A stretch of DNA of 64,000 nucleotides from Echinococcus granulosus (Eukaryota > Platyhelminthes > Cestoda > Cyclophyllidea > Taeniidae): assembly GCF_000524195.1 (NCBI RefSeq), contig NW_020170440.1:177319-241318 (forward strand), written 5' to 3'. The number at the start of each line of letters is the position of its first letter. Position 1 is the stretch's first letter. A model generated the notes under the pieces. That model was not told where the DNA came from. It did no database searches and was given only the letters and a program-made list of their open reading frames with translations. Below are positions 52,401-64,000 of this stretch, piece after piece. Both the position numbers and the translations under genes were made by a program.

Positions 52401-55296
52401 CACACTTTTCTTGGGAACAACTGTTTCGAGTTTGGTCCCTCCTACGCCTTTTCATCTGACCAGCATCTGTCTGGGCTATCTTCCACTGTTCGGTAACACG
52501 CGGGACCGCCGTTTCTTGTCACCTTACTAATTGGTCATTACTCTCAAGGAATCCGTGTTCGTGGGTTTTGATGACCCAACTTTTGCCATTCTGGGAGGCT
52601 TCCAGAGGATATTCACGCCAAGGATCCCGAAAACTAGGGCCTCAAATGACTCCATTAGGGACTCCTGATTCATTCTTCTATCTCTCATTAATTACTTTTA
52701 CCTCTTCTCCCCACTTTAGATTACATTTTACCAACCAGTCAATTTCGTGAGAGTGGTGCAAGAACTTCTTGCCTGACTTTCACTCCCTCACAGTCTACGT
52801 CAGCTACGTGTACCTTGACTTTCATCATCACACCTCTCTCCTCTCCCCGCCTTACCTTCTTCTCTCTCAATGTTCAGCCTCCCTCCCCTCGTGTACGTTC
52901 GTCGGTGTTCACGTCTGTCCACAAACTAAACAGCTCAGCTATCCGAACATGGCTAACAGGTCTCAACTGTGATACATGTAACGTGTGTGCGGTCCCAACT
53001 CCAAAATCACTAACAACAGCATCCTTATGTTAGTTCTCCCTTCACAGTCAAATAATAAGGGGGTGTTGTCGAATACACGATCTACCAGTCATCAAAAGCG
53101 CGGTGACAAAGCACTGGGGTTGTTTGTAGTCAGAATACGGTATCCTCAAAGGAAGTTGATTGGCAATTAGAATAACAAAGCGATCGTAACTTTCACATTA
53201 AGAGACACATATTCGACTTTATCTGACTGTTAAATATAACTAAGTATCCTTTAAAAGCTGATGTTATTCGTAACCTAGTGGATTAGAAATTAACTTCCAC
53301 TTGCCCTCGTTATTCGTAGTTAGGCGCTGTCGGGTTGATGTCATGCGATGAATTGTTGATTAATTGTTTGGGTGTGTTAGCGAGGCTTCTAAAATTTGCT
53401 TATCAACCTAAGATAGAGGAATTTAAAAGACTGCATTTTAGGTGCCCTCAGTCCGCAAACAACCAGAGCAACAAAAACTAGGGGCCTAATTTACTTCGTT
53501 CAAATGCCACAACATTTGTTTACATCGTTAAACAGAGTACTCACATTTCTGCTCAACTGGCACCTCTTCCGTGTTTCAGCCTTCACATTTTTTTCGAAAA
53601 TGGGCTTTTGCAGTGTGAAGGCTACTTAGGGCTAAAAGCACAGTAAGCATTCTAGTTTATGATGCTGAAAGGGTGTGTGTCACTTTGAGGTGATACAAAC
53701 GGACGAAGTTTCAAACTACCTAATTGATCCGCTGACATCAATAGCCGTTGTTGGGTCATGCTGAAAGAGAACTATCGTGTTCGTTTTCCCACCCTCTCAT
53801 TCGAAAAAACCAAACTCGGCTAAGTGCCGTAAAATTGCTGTAAAGCACGTACTTTGCATATAAGGAAGGTTATTTTAGGCGGTGATGAACAGGGGCAAGC
53901 ATTTGAGTTCATTTGTAAGTTGCAGGATCAGATTCTCGGTGTTTTCAAGAGAAGTGGATAATAAACCTTAAGTATGTTTACTCGCGTATCCTCACGTATG
54001 GACGTATGTGTTGTTTGTAGTTATTTGTGCGATAGACTATTCCGTATAAGCTACAGCTAATTCTGGGCCTGCGCTTTTAAGCATTTCCTAGCTTTTGGCA
54101 CCACTCTTCCCTTAATGCGTCACTGAGATTCTCATTAAAGCGTTGAGTCAGCCTAGGGACAGAAAAAAACTTGTAACTAGACCGTTTAGTGCAGTGAATT
54201 TATTTGCAGTCGTGAGCATAGTGTTCTGTAAAACTGTTTGATCTGATGATGGTGGTGGCAGAGCAGGTGATACTAAAGAACTGCGTGCGAATTCTGAACC
54301 GCATGTAGTTACTCTCTCCCTCCTCACTTTACGTCAGTAGCTTTTTTAACACGACCGTTTGTTAGTGATCTAAGAGTGAGGATCTGTGTCTGTTATTCGT
54401 AATCAAAGCCGCCATTATTCACCAGGAAAAGGTGGGCGAGTCGACGACTGAGAAACTCCTCTATTAGTACTGCTATCGCAGTCTTAACATTATTGACCCG
54501 TTAATCGTTATTAATAGTATGACCTTTAACTAGGGTTGTAAAGGTATACTTGGCTTCCCCAGGCATCCCCCTTTGAAGGCAATTAGTTTCTAGTCAGGTA
54601 ATTTGTCATTGAGAAAAGCAAGCACTGAATGCGACTGTAAATTCCACACAGCAGTTGTTGCCCACTTTTGCCTCCTCATTTCCCCATTTTCTAAATTCGG
54701 TTGCCTTCCGCCAAGTCGCTGACGTCTTTATCGCGAGAGCATTTGTCGGTTCGCTATTGGTCACGTTTTGGTTTATTAACAAGCCCCCGCTTCGTCGGTA
54801 TTGCTGCTACTATTGGTCACCTGACTAGCCACGACAAATACAATGAATGCAGCCCCCCAACTTGACTGCTCTAAATTGCTACTCTGTTCCATGCCCCACC
54901 CGCGTTGTGCGTACAAGCTGGCGAGACCAAGTCTCTTCCAATCCTACACTTGACCGCATACTTCGGCTTTAGTGATTGTGTCGGGGTTAGCGATATTGAG
55001 GTGATGTTCTGCAAAGACGCAGCTGCTACACATGAGGAAGTAGTCGATCCCACCGAGAAAAGTGTGCACTTTCTCCCCCCTCTTCCTGCCCCTCCTCATA
55101 GATGTCATATGAAAGGAAATATTCTCAAGCATTCCTGTCAATCCCATTTCAGAAAAAAAAATCGCTTTACCCCCACATCCCTGCTATAAGAAGTCAGGTC
55201 CATGGTAATCGAGTGGAGTAACCTAATTAGCCATTGGTAAGAAGGTCAGTTTGCTAATGGGACGAAAAGCAGTTTGAATAAACGTGTTATTTACTA
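49401..55296. other. Intergenic stretch without recognised gene
   Basis: There is no exon chain on either strand. The densest open frames (50055-50734) occur on both strands at once and show no domain I recognise; a decayed transposon is possible but unsupported. An AATAAA at 50482-50487 could end a long RAB27 3' UTR, but that is speculation. Confidence 0.5.
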
Positions 55297-55485
55297 TGTA
55301 GCGTCGGGAGACTTTCCTGAAGACAAAAGAAGACACAATACTTAGGCAGAATATATGTATTCAGCATAGAGAAGGTGTCTGGGCTACTGGCATGGCCCAA
55401 AGGCCAGCCCACCCAGCGGGGCACAATGGCCAAGTCAGAAGCGGCTCTTCACCAGTACCGAGGGATAAACAACCATCGTATTACA
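55297..55485 (+). mobile_element. Solo-LTR-like element, copy 2
   Basis: A 189-bp copy in the same orientation as copy 3, from TGTAGCGTCGGGAGAC to CATCGTATTACA. Flanks are acta and atta, at best a decayed target duplication. It shares the internal blocks gaagacacaatact and ggctactggcatggccc with the other copies and is among the more diverged. Confidence 0.7.
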
Positions 55486-58400
55486 ATTAATTTTCTCCTA
55501 ACCCCTTACATCAGGGTGAGAGTTTTAAATGGCATCGCACCAACGGACTGACTCCCTTCCGAGGAGCAATTGCAGCTCGTATATGACAGAGTTTTTAAAA
55601 CTCATTTTGGAAAATCGAAAAACCAAGTCGTTTCTGGATGCATTTAACTTTTTATGGACAGTGTAGTCAAGTCTTTCCTCAATTGTCGCGAAAAGTTCCC
55701 ACGCTTCTTCTCACCTGCCACTCATTGAAAACTAGAAGTCTATAGGTCAGTGGACGCAAAAAACGTCAAAGAATATGAAAGTAATTACAGAGTTATTTGT
55801 CGTCTGTGGTATGGTTTCAAGAGGGGCAGACGACAACGCCAGTGGTTTTTATCCAAAGATGCCCTTATCCGGCGCCGCCTCTGCTCCCGACCCGTATATC
55901 CGCAACTAGATAATGCGGTCAGCCCCATGGGGGAAGTATTCTTTGCATTGATCAGTTTCTCATTGTCATTCACGAGTTTAGGGAGTAAGACGTGGTGTTC
56001 GTGAACCCTCAATTATGAATTGCCTCCGATTTGGGGATCCACGGCAGATGCTTCCTTTAGTCGACAATCTACCTAACAAAATTAGAACTGGTGTGGTGTG
56101 GAATTCTTCCTGAAAATGGTGTAAGACACCTAGAGAATTGCAGAAGACCGCAGACGCCAGAGTACCTGTACAAACAAACCTACGTTTTGCATGAAGACAA
56201 TGAGGCTTTATCTAGACTCACCTCCACTCCAGCTTATTTAACATCACCGATTAATCCAAGCGATGACACATGGGCAAAACTGTCATTTTCTACTTGAAAT
56301 GCTCCAACAGAATGCCACATGTCCGAATTGTGTGTTTATACAGGCGGACTCTTCAATCTTAGCAGATTTTGTCCACCATCTCAAAGTTATGAATTTACGA
56401 TTGGGTCAGTCCTATTATCATATCACCGAAAAACGGCTTCTCTCAAGCATTTGTACGCTTACCAACGAATCTGTGGATCCATCGGAACCCTTGAGATGCA
56501 TCACTGTCTCCCTGTCTTTACAGAACTCTTAAATTGCTTGGTCAGCGTTCCTGACTTTGCAATGACTGAAGCAGAAGGATGATCATGGGCAGCTCGATTA
56601 GGATAGTTCGGCTACACCCGCGCAGGTTTAGATAATCGTCCTCGTGGGGAGGCGAGGCGAAATATGTACAGCAGAGTTGCACACTCAGGAAGGATGAAGA
56701 GAGGTTGCTATGTGTGGTCGGAAGATTGGAGTTCAGACAATTTCATCGACCTCAGCTGTGGTTTGATGAGCATCAGAAGACCGGGAAAGAGTAGAGAAAT
56801 GCTTATCTAATTCGGTTTTCTACTTAATTAAACCACTGGTATCAGTAAATCATTTATGTTTTGCCTCGATGGCGTGTTGTAACTTGTAGGAACTCGCCAA
56901 ATGCACATAGTCGTTTATAAACACGCATTATGGAAAAGAGAGATGCGTCAGTCAGTGGAGGCGGATAGTTTCGACTTCTTCCTCCGCTTAAATTCCCAGA
57001 TCATACCACGCGGATTGAACACGGCATACTAATGAATCAAGTTTGACTCGACTAGTGGAGTATCTAGCCAGATTTGCTGTATAGTGACTGGAAACGATGT
57101 GGTAGGAGAGAGTACCGCCCATTCGAAGGTATATGTCTCAGGCTAAATACAACCCTCTACTCCCGATCAGATTAGACGATTTCGCGTTACTATTGGTTAA
57201 AATAGCTCAAGGTCAACTTGTGAAGCATAATTTCCAGTCATGCAGAAGCAACTGAGGAGCGAAAGTCCCGGAAGCCAAGCACACGTGTTCTACGAATCAT
57301 ATATTGTAGATGACAATTGCTTCCAAGGACTAGTAACTTGTTCTTCATTTTTTAATGCCTTTTTTGGATTGGTTGCTGACTGACTGGCTAAGCGCGTGAC
57401 TGAGTAGCTGAGCTGGCTAACACCATTAATCGCCTACGAAGATAAAAACACTGAAGCACAACTTCCTTGCCATGCGACAGCGCCTGCCTCGTGTGTGTAT
57501 TGGACTGCAGAGAGAGAAGCCTGAGGTTTAAATCCATCTACTCGATACAGCATAACCCGTAAACAACGCGGCAAAACTTCTCTGTTGGAAGAAGCCAGGA
57601 CTAATTAATCGAGTAGGAGGAGCGCCTTTTGCTTATAGGATAGTACAAGGCGATCTCACAACTTGTACTGTAAATCTCAACCCTCCCTGAGGATCAAAAG
57701 GAGGCACTGCATTTTGTAGTAAACGGCCGCATGATCACCCACGTAGTAGGACAGACACTTGAGGCATGAAATTACTGTCTAGATCTAGGTTTAGTTGTTT
57801 ACCAGTAAAGACAGGGAATACGTTTCATAAAGGCAGAAATCACAAACGCCTTGCGCCTAGTTGGGAAGATACGGGAAACTGACGAAACTTCCTGAAGTCA
57901 TTGCCCTACTTCCGTTTTCTCTAAAAGCTCTACAAACTTGTTTGACCACCATATTAGATTAGTTAAGCAGGCCGTGACTGATGGCATTTCTGGCTTTCAT
58001 ACTATAGTTGCGCTATTTATGAACGGCGAGCGCCCATCCTCAGGCGATTGGCCATTATGTGCCTATTACGCCTCCAGAGAGGGGTAACCTTTCCCACCTT
58101 CCCATTGAAAGGAGTCAGCTCTAGTAAATGTCTCCAGCCTAAAAAATGAGGTCGAAACAATTGATGAGGACAGTGAGATTTTCTGAAACTCGACCACCAT
58201 CCTGAGAATCAAGATACTCCGTCCAGCCCTCAGATACTCAGCTTTCTTCCGTATAGGTGTCCTGCAACGCACCCGGAGATGGCTTGATATTCTGCTTTGG
58301 TGACAGCGCTAATCAAACCCCACCCAAATGAGCAAGAACCACAACTTTTGCGGACCGGTTGCCAAACCTTAAAACCACGGCGGGAGGAGAGGTTCTAGGT

Positions 58401-59498
58401 AGAGCTACATCAGAACCGACAAACGCTCACAGACTTTTGGCATCAGCCCCAATATCAAGCCTTGTATAATGACGGGTAATAAAGCGTAGACAGGCCTCAA
58501 AGTACAAATTACTACCCCTTTGTGCACAGGGCTTGGCGTTACTACCTGGGGTAACACTCCCTTTGGGGGAGGGGGAGCTCTTCCTAAAAGAAGAGATTGG
58601 TACAAGGCTCAGGCTAGCCTCAAAATCTCGCTCAGCTTTTACACCACTTCTAAATAAGTTGTTCCATAGTATTAGCCTTTTAGGGAGTGCGATATTTACG
58701 TACCCCACTATGTATACCCCAATGGGGATCCTCGCCTTGATACAAGCCTATCACATCGACTTCGTTCCTGTCGTGGAATACCACACTCGAGACAGAAGCC
58801 CAGCCATGCTGAGGGTTGAGGACAAAGACCAAAAAATAAAAAGGGCTATCTGAAGAGGCTGTTTGTCAAACTACGAGGCAACCTCAGCCTCTGCAATCGC
58901 CTGCCCATTTCAGGCGTCATGGTGAGGAATTCTTCGATAGGGTAGCATTAATCCTACTTCGACACTGGTGCAACGAATAGCTGGAAGTCTTCTTTTTCTA
59001 CATCATTAAACAATTCACCGAAACCTGTAAATCACGCCCGATACCTGTAAACCGAGAAAAGACGTACCTCTATTAGCAGTTGTAAACACACAACAAGAAA
59101 TGCCAGTATTAGCTTTTGGCTTTTGTCCAGTTTATGCCAACTTGAAAAAGTCCTTCCACTTCCGAAGCAATATTTTGCTAGTATTTGCATTTCATCCTGC
59201 ACGAAAACATGCGATGAGCTGTGATTAGTTTATGCAACAATAGTGAAGGCTTGTGCGAATGAAATTGCAAAAAAACATTCCTTTATTATTTATGAATAAG
59301 TGTAAAGTGTGGGGCGTACTGTCATGCAATATGCTATTTTGCAGGGTCTTGAAAGGGGAAGCTGTATGCACTTCCAACTGCTACGCAGGCAGAAGGACTA
59401 GGCGAAATCATAAGTAAAGAGGCTGCAATTTTATCTCAATGCTTTCCAGTGAACCCTGTACTTATTCAAAAAGCAGTCCATCTAACAAGGTACGCATG
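55486..59498. other. Intergenic stretch without recognised gene
   Basis: I find no family match in the open frames at 55750-56004, 56091-56582, 58405-58853 or on the opposite strand. Several overlap on both strands, which argues against coding. The segment 57490-57540 (gcctgaggtttaaatcc) weakly resembles a tRNA B-box, too weak to call. Confidence 0.45.
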
Positions 59499-59693
59499 TG
59501 TAGCGTCCCGGGACTCCCTGAAGACGAAAGAAGACACAATACTCGGGCAGAATGTATATATTCAGCACGGAGGTGTCCGGGCTATTGGCATGGCCCCAAA
59601 AGGCCAGCCCACCCAGCGAGGTACAAGGGGCTAATTCAAAGTACAAAAGTGGCGCCTCACCAGAACCGAGGGATAAACCACTATCGTATTACA
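59499..59693 (+). mobile_element. Solo-LTR-like element, copy 3, with perfect 4-bp target duplication
   Basis: A 195-bp unit from TGTAGCGTCCCGGGAC to TATCGTATTACA is flanked on both sides by catg (59495-59498 and 59694-59697). TG...CA ends plus a 4-bp direct duplication are the signature of LTR-retrotransposon integration. No second LTR or internal region is adjacent, so it is a solo LTR. Open frames across it are incidental. Confidence 0.8.
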
Positions 59694-60052
59694 CATGTGA
59701 TGCATGGAATCGCATTGAAACCCGCACAAGTTATGCGTCGCAACCACTACTAATCAAACTCAGGAGTCTTCTCATGGCAATGCAAACCTTTTAAAGAGCA
59801 ACATATGTATTCTTGAATCTCTGGTAGGTAAATAATTAAAGTAGATCCGCTAACTATTGCTAGAGTTGTTGCTGATGCCATCACGGTAAAGAAGTTTAAG
59901 TGATAAAAGCTGGAAGTCTAAGGGTGCGGCCTAAAGCAAGCAGACAATAGCTGCTGTCATTAAAGGTGTTTGGTCAAAGCGCGATTAACACTGCAGGAAA
60001 TATTCTGACCGAATGCATAATGGCTCGAATGATAGCATCAGCCTTACAGTAC

Positions 60053-60250
60053 TGTAATACGATGGTGGTTTATCTCTCGGTATTGGTGAGGCGCCACTTT
60101 TGTACTTTGGATTAGCCTTTTTGTACCTCACTGGGTGGGCTGGCCTTTGGGCCATGCCAGTAGCCCAGACACCTTCTCTGTGCTGAATACATATATTCTG
60201 CCCGAGTATTGTGTCTTCTTTCGTCTTCAGGGAAGTCTCGGGACGCTACG
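60053..60250 (-). mobile_element. Solo-LTR-like element, copy 4
   Basis: A 198-bp copy in the same orientation as copy 1 and the most similar to it (shared tgctgaatacatatattctg and ttcttttcgtct-type blocks). It starts TGTAATACGATGG and ends GGGACGCTACG, with the last base changed from the expected A. The flanks gtac and ttag do not match. Confidence 0.7.
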
Positions 60251-60818
60251 TTAGCAGCAGCGGAAAGCGAACCCGATCTTAAAGGACATGTATCCTGGTT
60301 TCCCACTTCTGCGTGGTAAACCTTAGCGGAGCGAAAGAAGTACATAGGCTACGGATGGGAGAATGATGATGACGTCTACCTTCGGCATCTATCCCAGTCC
60401 CGTGTTCTGCAGGAAAGCTATTAACAATAAAAGCGACAGTAGCCGCGAACCATCTGGGTGTTTCGTTACAGACTTGCTCTACCGTCCCTCATATACCTGT
60501 ATTAAATCCCGTCCTTCCTTACACAAAGTTACTTTGGTCCAGTGTTTCTACATCCATCAATGGACATATGATGGCCAGCGCAATACCCCGTCCTGAATTA
60601 GGGTCTCAAACCAGACAAAACTCCAGATCCAGTTAAGCTGCCAAGAGGGATCAGTGACGTTGAGGCCAAGTATCTCCTCAATTGCACGCTAATTTGGTGG
60701 CTGGCACGGTCGGGTCGCGGGTGTTTTTTTTACAGCACCGACTACGTTGTAGTGGCTGACGCGGGAGGTCGACCTGCGGGAGCGCCGGGGACGACGCTCA
60801 AAAGAGGAGGTAGGCTAT

Positions 60819-60918
60819 NNNNNNNNNNNNNNNNNNNNNNNNNNNNNNNNNNNNNNNNNNNNNNNNNNNNNNNNNNNNNNNNNNNNNNNNNNNNNNNNNN
60901 NNNNNNNNNNNNNNNNNN
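60819..60918. other. Assembly gap, 100 N
   Basis: Exactly 100 undetermined bases, the usual placeholder for a gap of unknown size. The left flank (about 60700-60818) is more GC-rich than its surroundings. Order and distance across this point rest on scaffolding only. Confidence 0.99.
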
Positions 60919-61633
60919 GTACAGTTCCTATCGAATATGGGTTTAAATGGCACTCCGAAGCTAAGCCAGGACTGCTCAAATCGACAGTCGCGACACAAGT
61001 GCGGCTAAAGTTGTTAGGGCCCACTGGACATAAAAAAACGCGTAAATATGTAGGGCGGAGTTAAGCTTGCTGTTGTGTCGCATGGTTCGAGTAACTCATC
61101 TGCTCAACTAATAAATTTCCAGTCGGCCCTAAGAAATGCGAAAGGTTCTAGTGGAAGTAAAGTCTTTCTTTTAATTGCAGGTTATAAATACAGGGGCAGT
61201 AGCTAAGACATTTTCATTGATTTGTAATTTAGTACATTTTTAGTGCAAAATGCTAAAGAATGTGAACCGATGGGGAAGCTGACAGTCAACTCCTACATTA
61301 GGTGCTATCTTTTGCATTAGGGTCAGTAAAATTCGTAAAAATAACACGAAATACTACGCCCTGAGCAGTATCTTTGAGGTCCTTTTTTAACGTAACCTAT
61401 AATTTGTTAATAAATTCTGAGCATTGAGGGGAGTTTTTAGACGTTTATGTATTTAGTTCTTGAAGAAGTGGATAAAAAATAGCAACGCGGAGAGATATAC
61501 ATCTGGCTTTACAAGTTGAATATTGTTTTAAGCACCTTAGGTGACCAACTATCGGTCAAGAAATTAACTTCAAATCACTCCTCTCTCCCACTCGCTTTTC
61601 AACTTCGTGCACGAGGCTGGCTGGCGCGTCGAA
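60919..61633. other. AT-rich spacer upstream of last gene
   Basis: No exon is seen. This is the presumed 5' flank and promoter region of the gene starting at 61634; I see no defined promoter motif. Confidence 0.4.
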
Positions 61634-64000
61634 ATGCTTTCTGCAATTGAGCTTTATAAGTTGCAGAAAAGGAGTAGGGTATGTTTCTCTGGTCATTCTT
61701 ACATTCAGCTTATGGTCGAGTAAGGCAACTCTATTTTACGATACCTTTCTCGTTTCCGTAATGTGGTCTTTTCTTAGGACGCGGAGCAAGAGTCGATTTA
61801 TCAAGACGTCGTTAAAGCGGTTAAAAAAACCGCTGAGGAAATGGACGTTAAGCCGCAATTACCAGCTGTCACGGCCAAACGGAAGAAGAGAAAGCGAAGT
61901 CGTGGAAAATCAGGTAAACTGAACAGAGCCTTAAAACGTCCTAACTCATCTGATGGAAAAATTTGAAACGCTTCAAATTTTCTTCCCAAGCCGAACAAAA
62001 TGAGGAAGAGGTGGAGGTGAAATCAGAGCCAGAGGAGGGCGAGCACGTATCCATTCCCGAACTAGTGGAATCCGAAGGGGAACACGCTATCGATGAGCCG
62101 CCTATTCTGGGTGACAGAGCTGTTAATGCGCTTGCTCTTGGAGAAACTCTAATGCAGATCCTTCTCGGTGGAGGCTCGTTTGTGAACTTCCTAGAGTAGG
62201 CATCCACTAGTTTCGACTTCCGAATTTAGCAACTATTATGGCCTGAAACCAATGCATTCCTCGTGTGGAGAGGTGAGACGGAACTTCAATTGCATTTTCC
62301 CTGTTCAAATGATGGACAGATTGATTGCTGAAGAAGAACTGTTTTTCGAATATGACGTGGAGATTATTCCGTCCCCTCGGGAAAAGAGCAAACCACCCAA
62401 GGAGGGTCGTGCCTATCGGTCGATTGTTTGGGGTCAATTTGGGGTGAGCTTGTTTTGCTAATTTCTGCATCGAGAAATGTCCTATTTGGTCGAGCTGAGC
62501 TTCTTACGTTATAACTGGTGAGGTTATGAGATGGCCTTATTGCACGAGAGATGGTCGCTCCACCTGAATCTATTTAACTGTGTTTACGCCTAATTTTTAT
62601 GCATTTTTGGAAATACTTTCTGTCTTTTAGAAAAAGTAGCTTGCTTGTGTTTTCAAAATTTTGCGACTAGTCGTGGCACTGCCAATTGTTTGGCATTCTT
62701 CAGTTCTATTTATTGGGCCTGTGTATATTCAATTGCTGTAAAGGTGTGGTCTTTTAAAACTTAGCTCGCATCTTGTATGAATGATCTTCGAAATTTCAGT
62801 TGTTTACCTCACTGGTACTGATATTGGCACATTGGAATTCCCCCTCCCCCAAGATACGGATAGAAATCATTGGATTTTGTTTCCTCATTTTTAAATCTTT
62901 TTGATTGAAACTGATGTGCAATTTGACCTGACCTGTTTTATAAATGCGGGTTAATCTGTTCTCGGGGCCGTGGAAGCCTCTAGAAAACTATGTTGCGTCG
63001 CATTCGGAAAAGGGACAATAGCGAGATCATTTGGCTGCATTGCAGAATTCCGCATTGCCGTGCTATGACTGATTGAAAAGATCTCGCTTTGCTGTATTTA
63101 TTATCGTACAGGGAGTGATTTATTCTTCGACTTTCGCTGTCCATGGCGTGGCTGTCCACATTTAAGTAAATTCTCATTCCACAATTTGGATGCTGCCTTA
63201 ATGCATTAAAATTGGTATTTCTATATTTCATCTTCAGGTAAAATTTGACTTTCCGTGAATATCACTCGGAGGTGTCTTCCTAATTGGTGATGCCACTGCC
63301 TGGGAGTCGAACTCCGTGCGCCCTTCGCTCTGATCGATTCAATCATTGCTCAGTTGTGTTCATAATCCATACCGAATGGTTCTTTTGCATGATACATGCT
63401 CGACTGAAGTTTCCTTTCGGAGGGGGGCTTCTCACCTCACGTCAATCTACTCGTTGCGCCGTTGGTTTATTTCACCTCATTGGCTAGTCACGCCCTCACC
63501 CCGCTAATCACACTTCCTTCGTCGTGTTAGTGCTTTGATCTACCCTTTCGATTCACGGTAGCTATAAACGGAGGTTAACCCCACCCATCCGTGTTCTACT
63601 ATATCCAGGAGCACACACATTGTTGTGGACTCCCTTTTATGTCATTCATTGGTATATTCTGGTTATAAAGTCTTTTCCCTTCCCACTCCTCTCTAGATGG
63701 GTGCTAGTATTCGGATCCTCCTTCCTGAGCGTTTTAACACTAAACTTTCCGCACACCTCGGCTTCCTTCAGGAGGTCATCAACGGTCCTCTATACTCAGT
63801 CGTCACTTTTGTGAATAAGCAATTCGTCGGGCCTCTCTTCAATCCCTCCAGCCCCTCCATTTACCTGCCTGGTGACATGTTTATCATCGTTATGGAGGGT
63901 TCTCTCGACATTGACGTCCTTTCCCCCAAGGATGGGGAAATGGAGAGTCAGCAACACGAGCTAAAGGGCGTTTTTGTATCCGGTGATGTAGTCTATATTC
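61634..64000 (+). CDS. Unrecognised protein with cupin-like C-terminal region (3' end cut by window)
   Basis: Proposed exons are 61634-61678 (ATG start), 61778-61913, 61991-62167, 62211-62443 and 63697 to the window end. Phases agree throughout, giving at least 298 residues. Alternatively exon 3 reads through to a TAG at 62197-62199; the 43-nt intron 62168-62210 avoids this and keeps the next exon in frame. The N-terminal part is basic (KRKKRKRSRGK, nuclear-signal-like), then acidic (EEEVEVKSEPEEGE). Next come AEEELFFEYDVEIIPS and GRAYRSIVWGQFG. The last exon has YLPGDMFIIVMEGSLDIDVL, then GVFVSGDVVYI, a hydrophobic-strand/glycine-turn pattern of the cupin fold. Nuclear signals plus a terminal cupin recall centromere protein C (Mif2), but the CENP-C signature motif is not evident. 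A degenerate cyclic-nucleotide-binding domain is the other thought. Function unknown. Confidence 0.6.

Overview
This is eukaryotic DNA, most probably from a parasitic flatworm and best fitting a tapeworm (cestode). The genes are split into many small exons with GT-AG introns. Some introns are tiny (32 to 48 nt) and others run to several kb. The encoded proteins are animal families: an F-BAR/SH3 protein of the NOSTRIN type, TRAPPC5, an ELOVL elongase, CCDC47 and RAB27. Non-coding DNA holds long degenerate CATC/ATTC-type tetranucleotide fields and about 0.2 kb dispersed repeats with TGT...ACA ends. The species assignment is inference; no ribosomal or mitochondrial marker lies in the window. One run of exactly 100 N (60819-60918) marks an assembly gap.

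Layout. 1-4115: no gene seen, repeats only. 4116-15120, minus: NOSTRIN-like gene, 14 exons rebuilt with every splice phase agreeing (1033 codons plus stop; the start exon was not found). 16621-19163, plus: TRAPPC5, 5 exons; its extreme N-terminus was not found. The two genes point away from each other. 19164-28096: mostly empty, with a few weak exon candidates; one plus-strand set at 25500-26341 looks like a lamin-tail/intermediate-filament end. 28097-34010, minus: ELOVL fatty-acid elongase, 4 exons. 36522-41514, minus: CCDC47, 9 exons. 42147-43805: a solo-LTR-like element and an inverted pair of SINE-like repeats. 44245-49400, plus: complete RAB27-type small GTPase, 4 exons, 227 aa, divergent from CCDC47. 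49401-61633: about 12 kb with no recognised gene, three further solo-LTR-like copies and the gap. 61634 to the window end, plus: an unrecognised protein with a basic/acidic N-terminal half and a cupin-like C-terminal region, cut by the window edge.

The genes do not form a pathway, but most act in the membrane system. ELOVL and CCDC47 are ER membrane proteins (lipid elongation; calcium handling and multipass-protein insertion). TRAPPC5 belongs to the TRAPP tethering complex, RAB27 drives regulated exocytosis, and NOSTRIN-type F-BAR proteins couple membrane bending to actin and endocytosis. All assignments come from reading exons and matching remembered family features; no database search was possible. 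No prokaryotic, CRISPR or rRNA features were seen.
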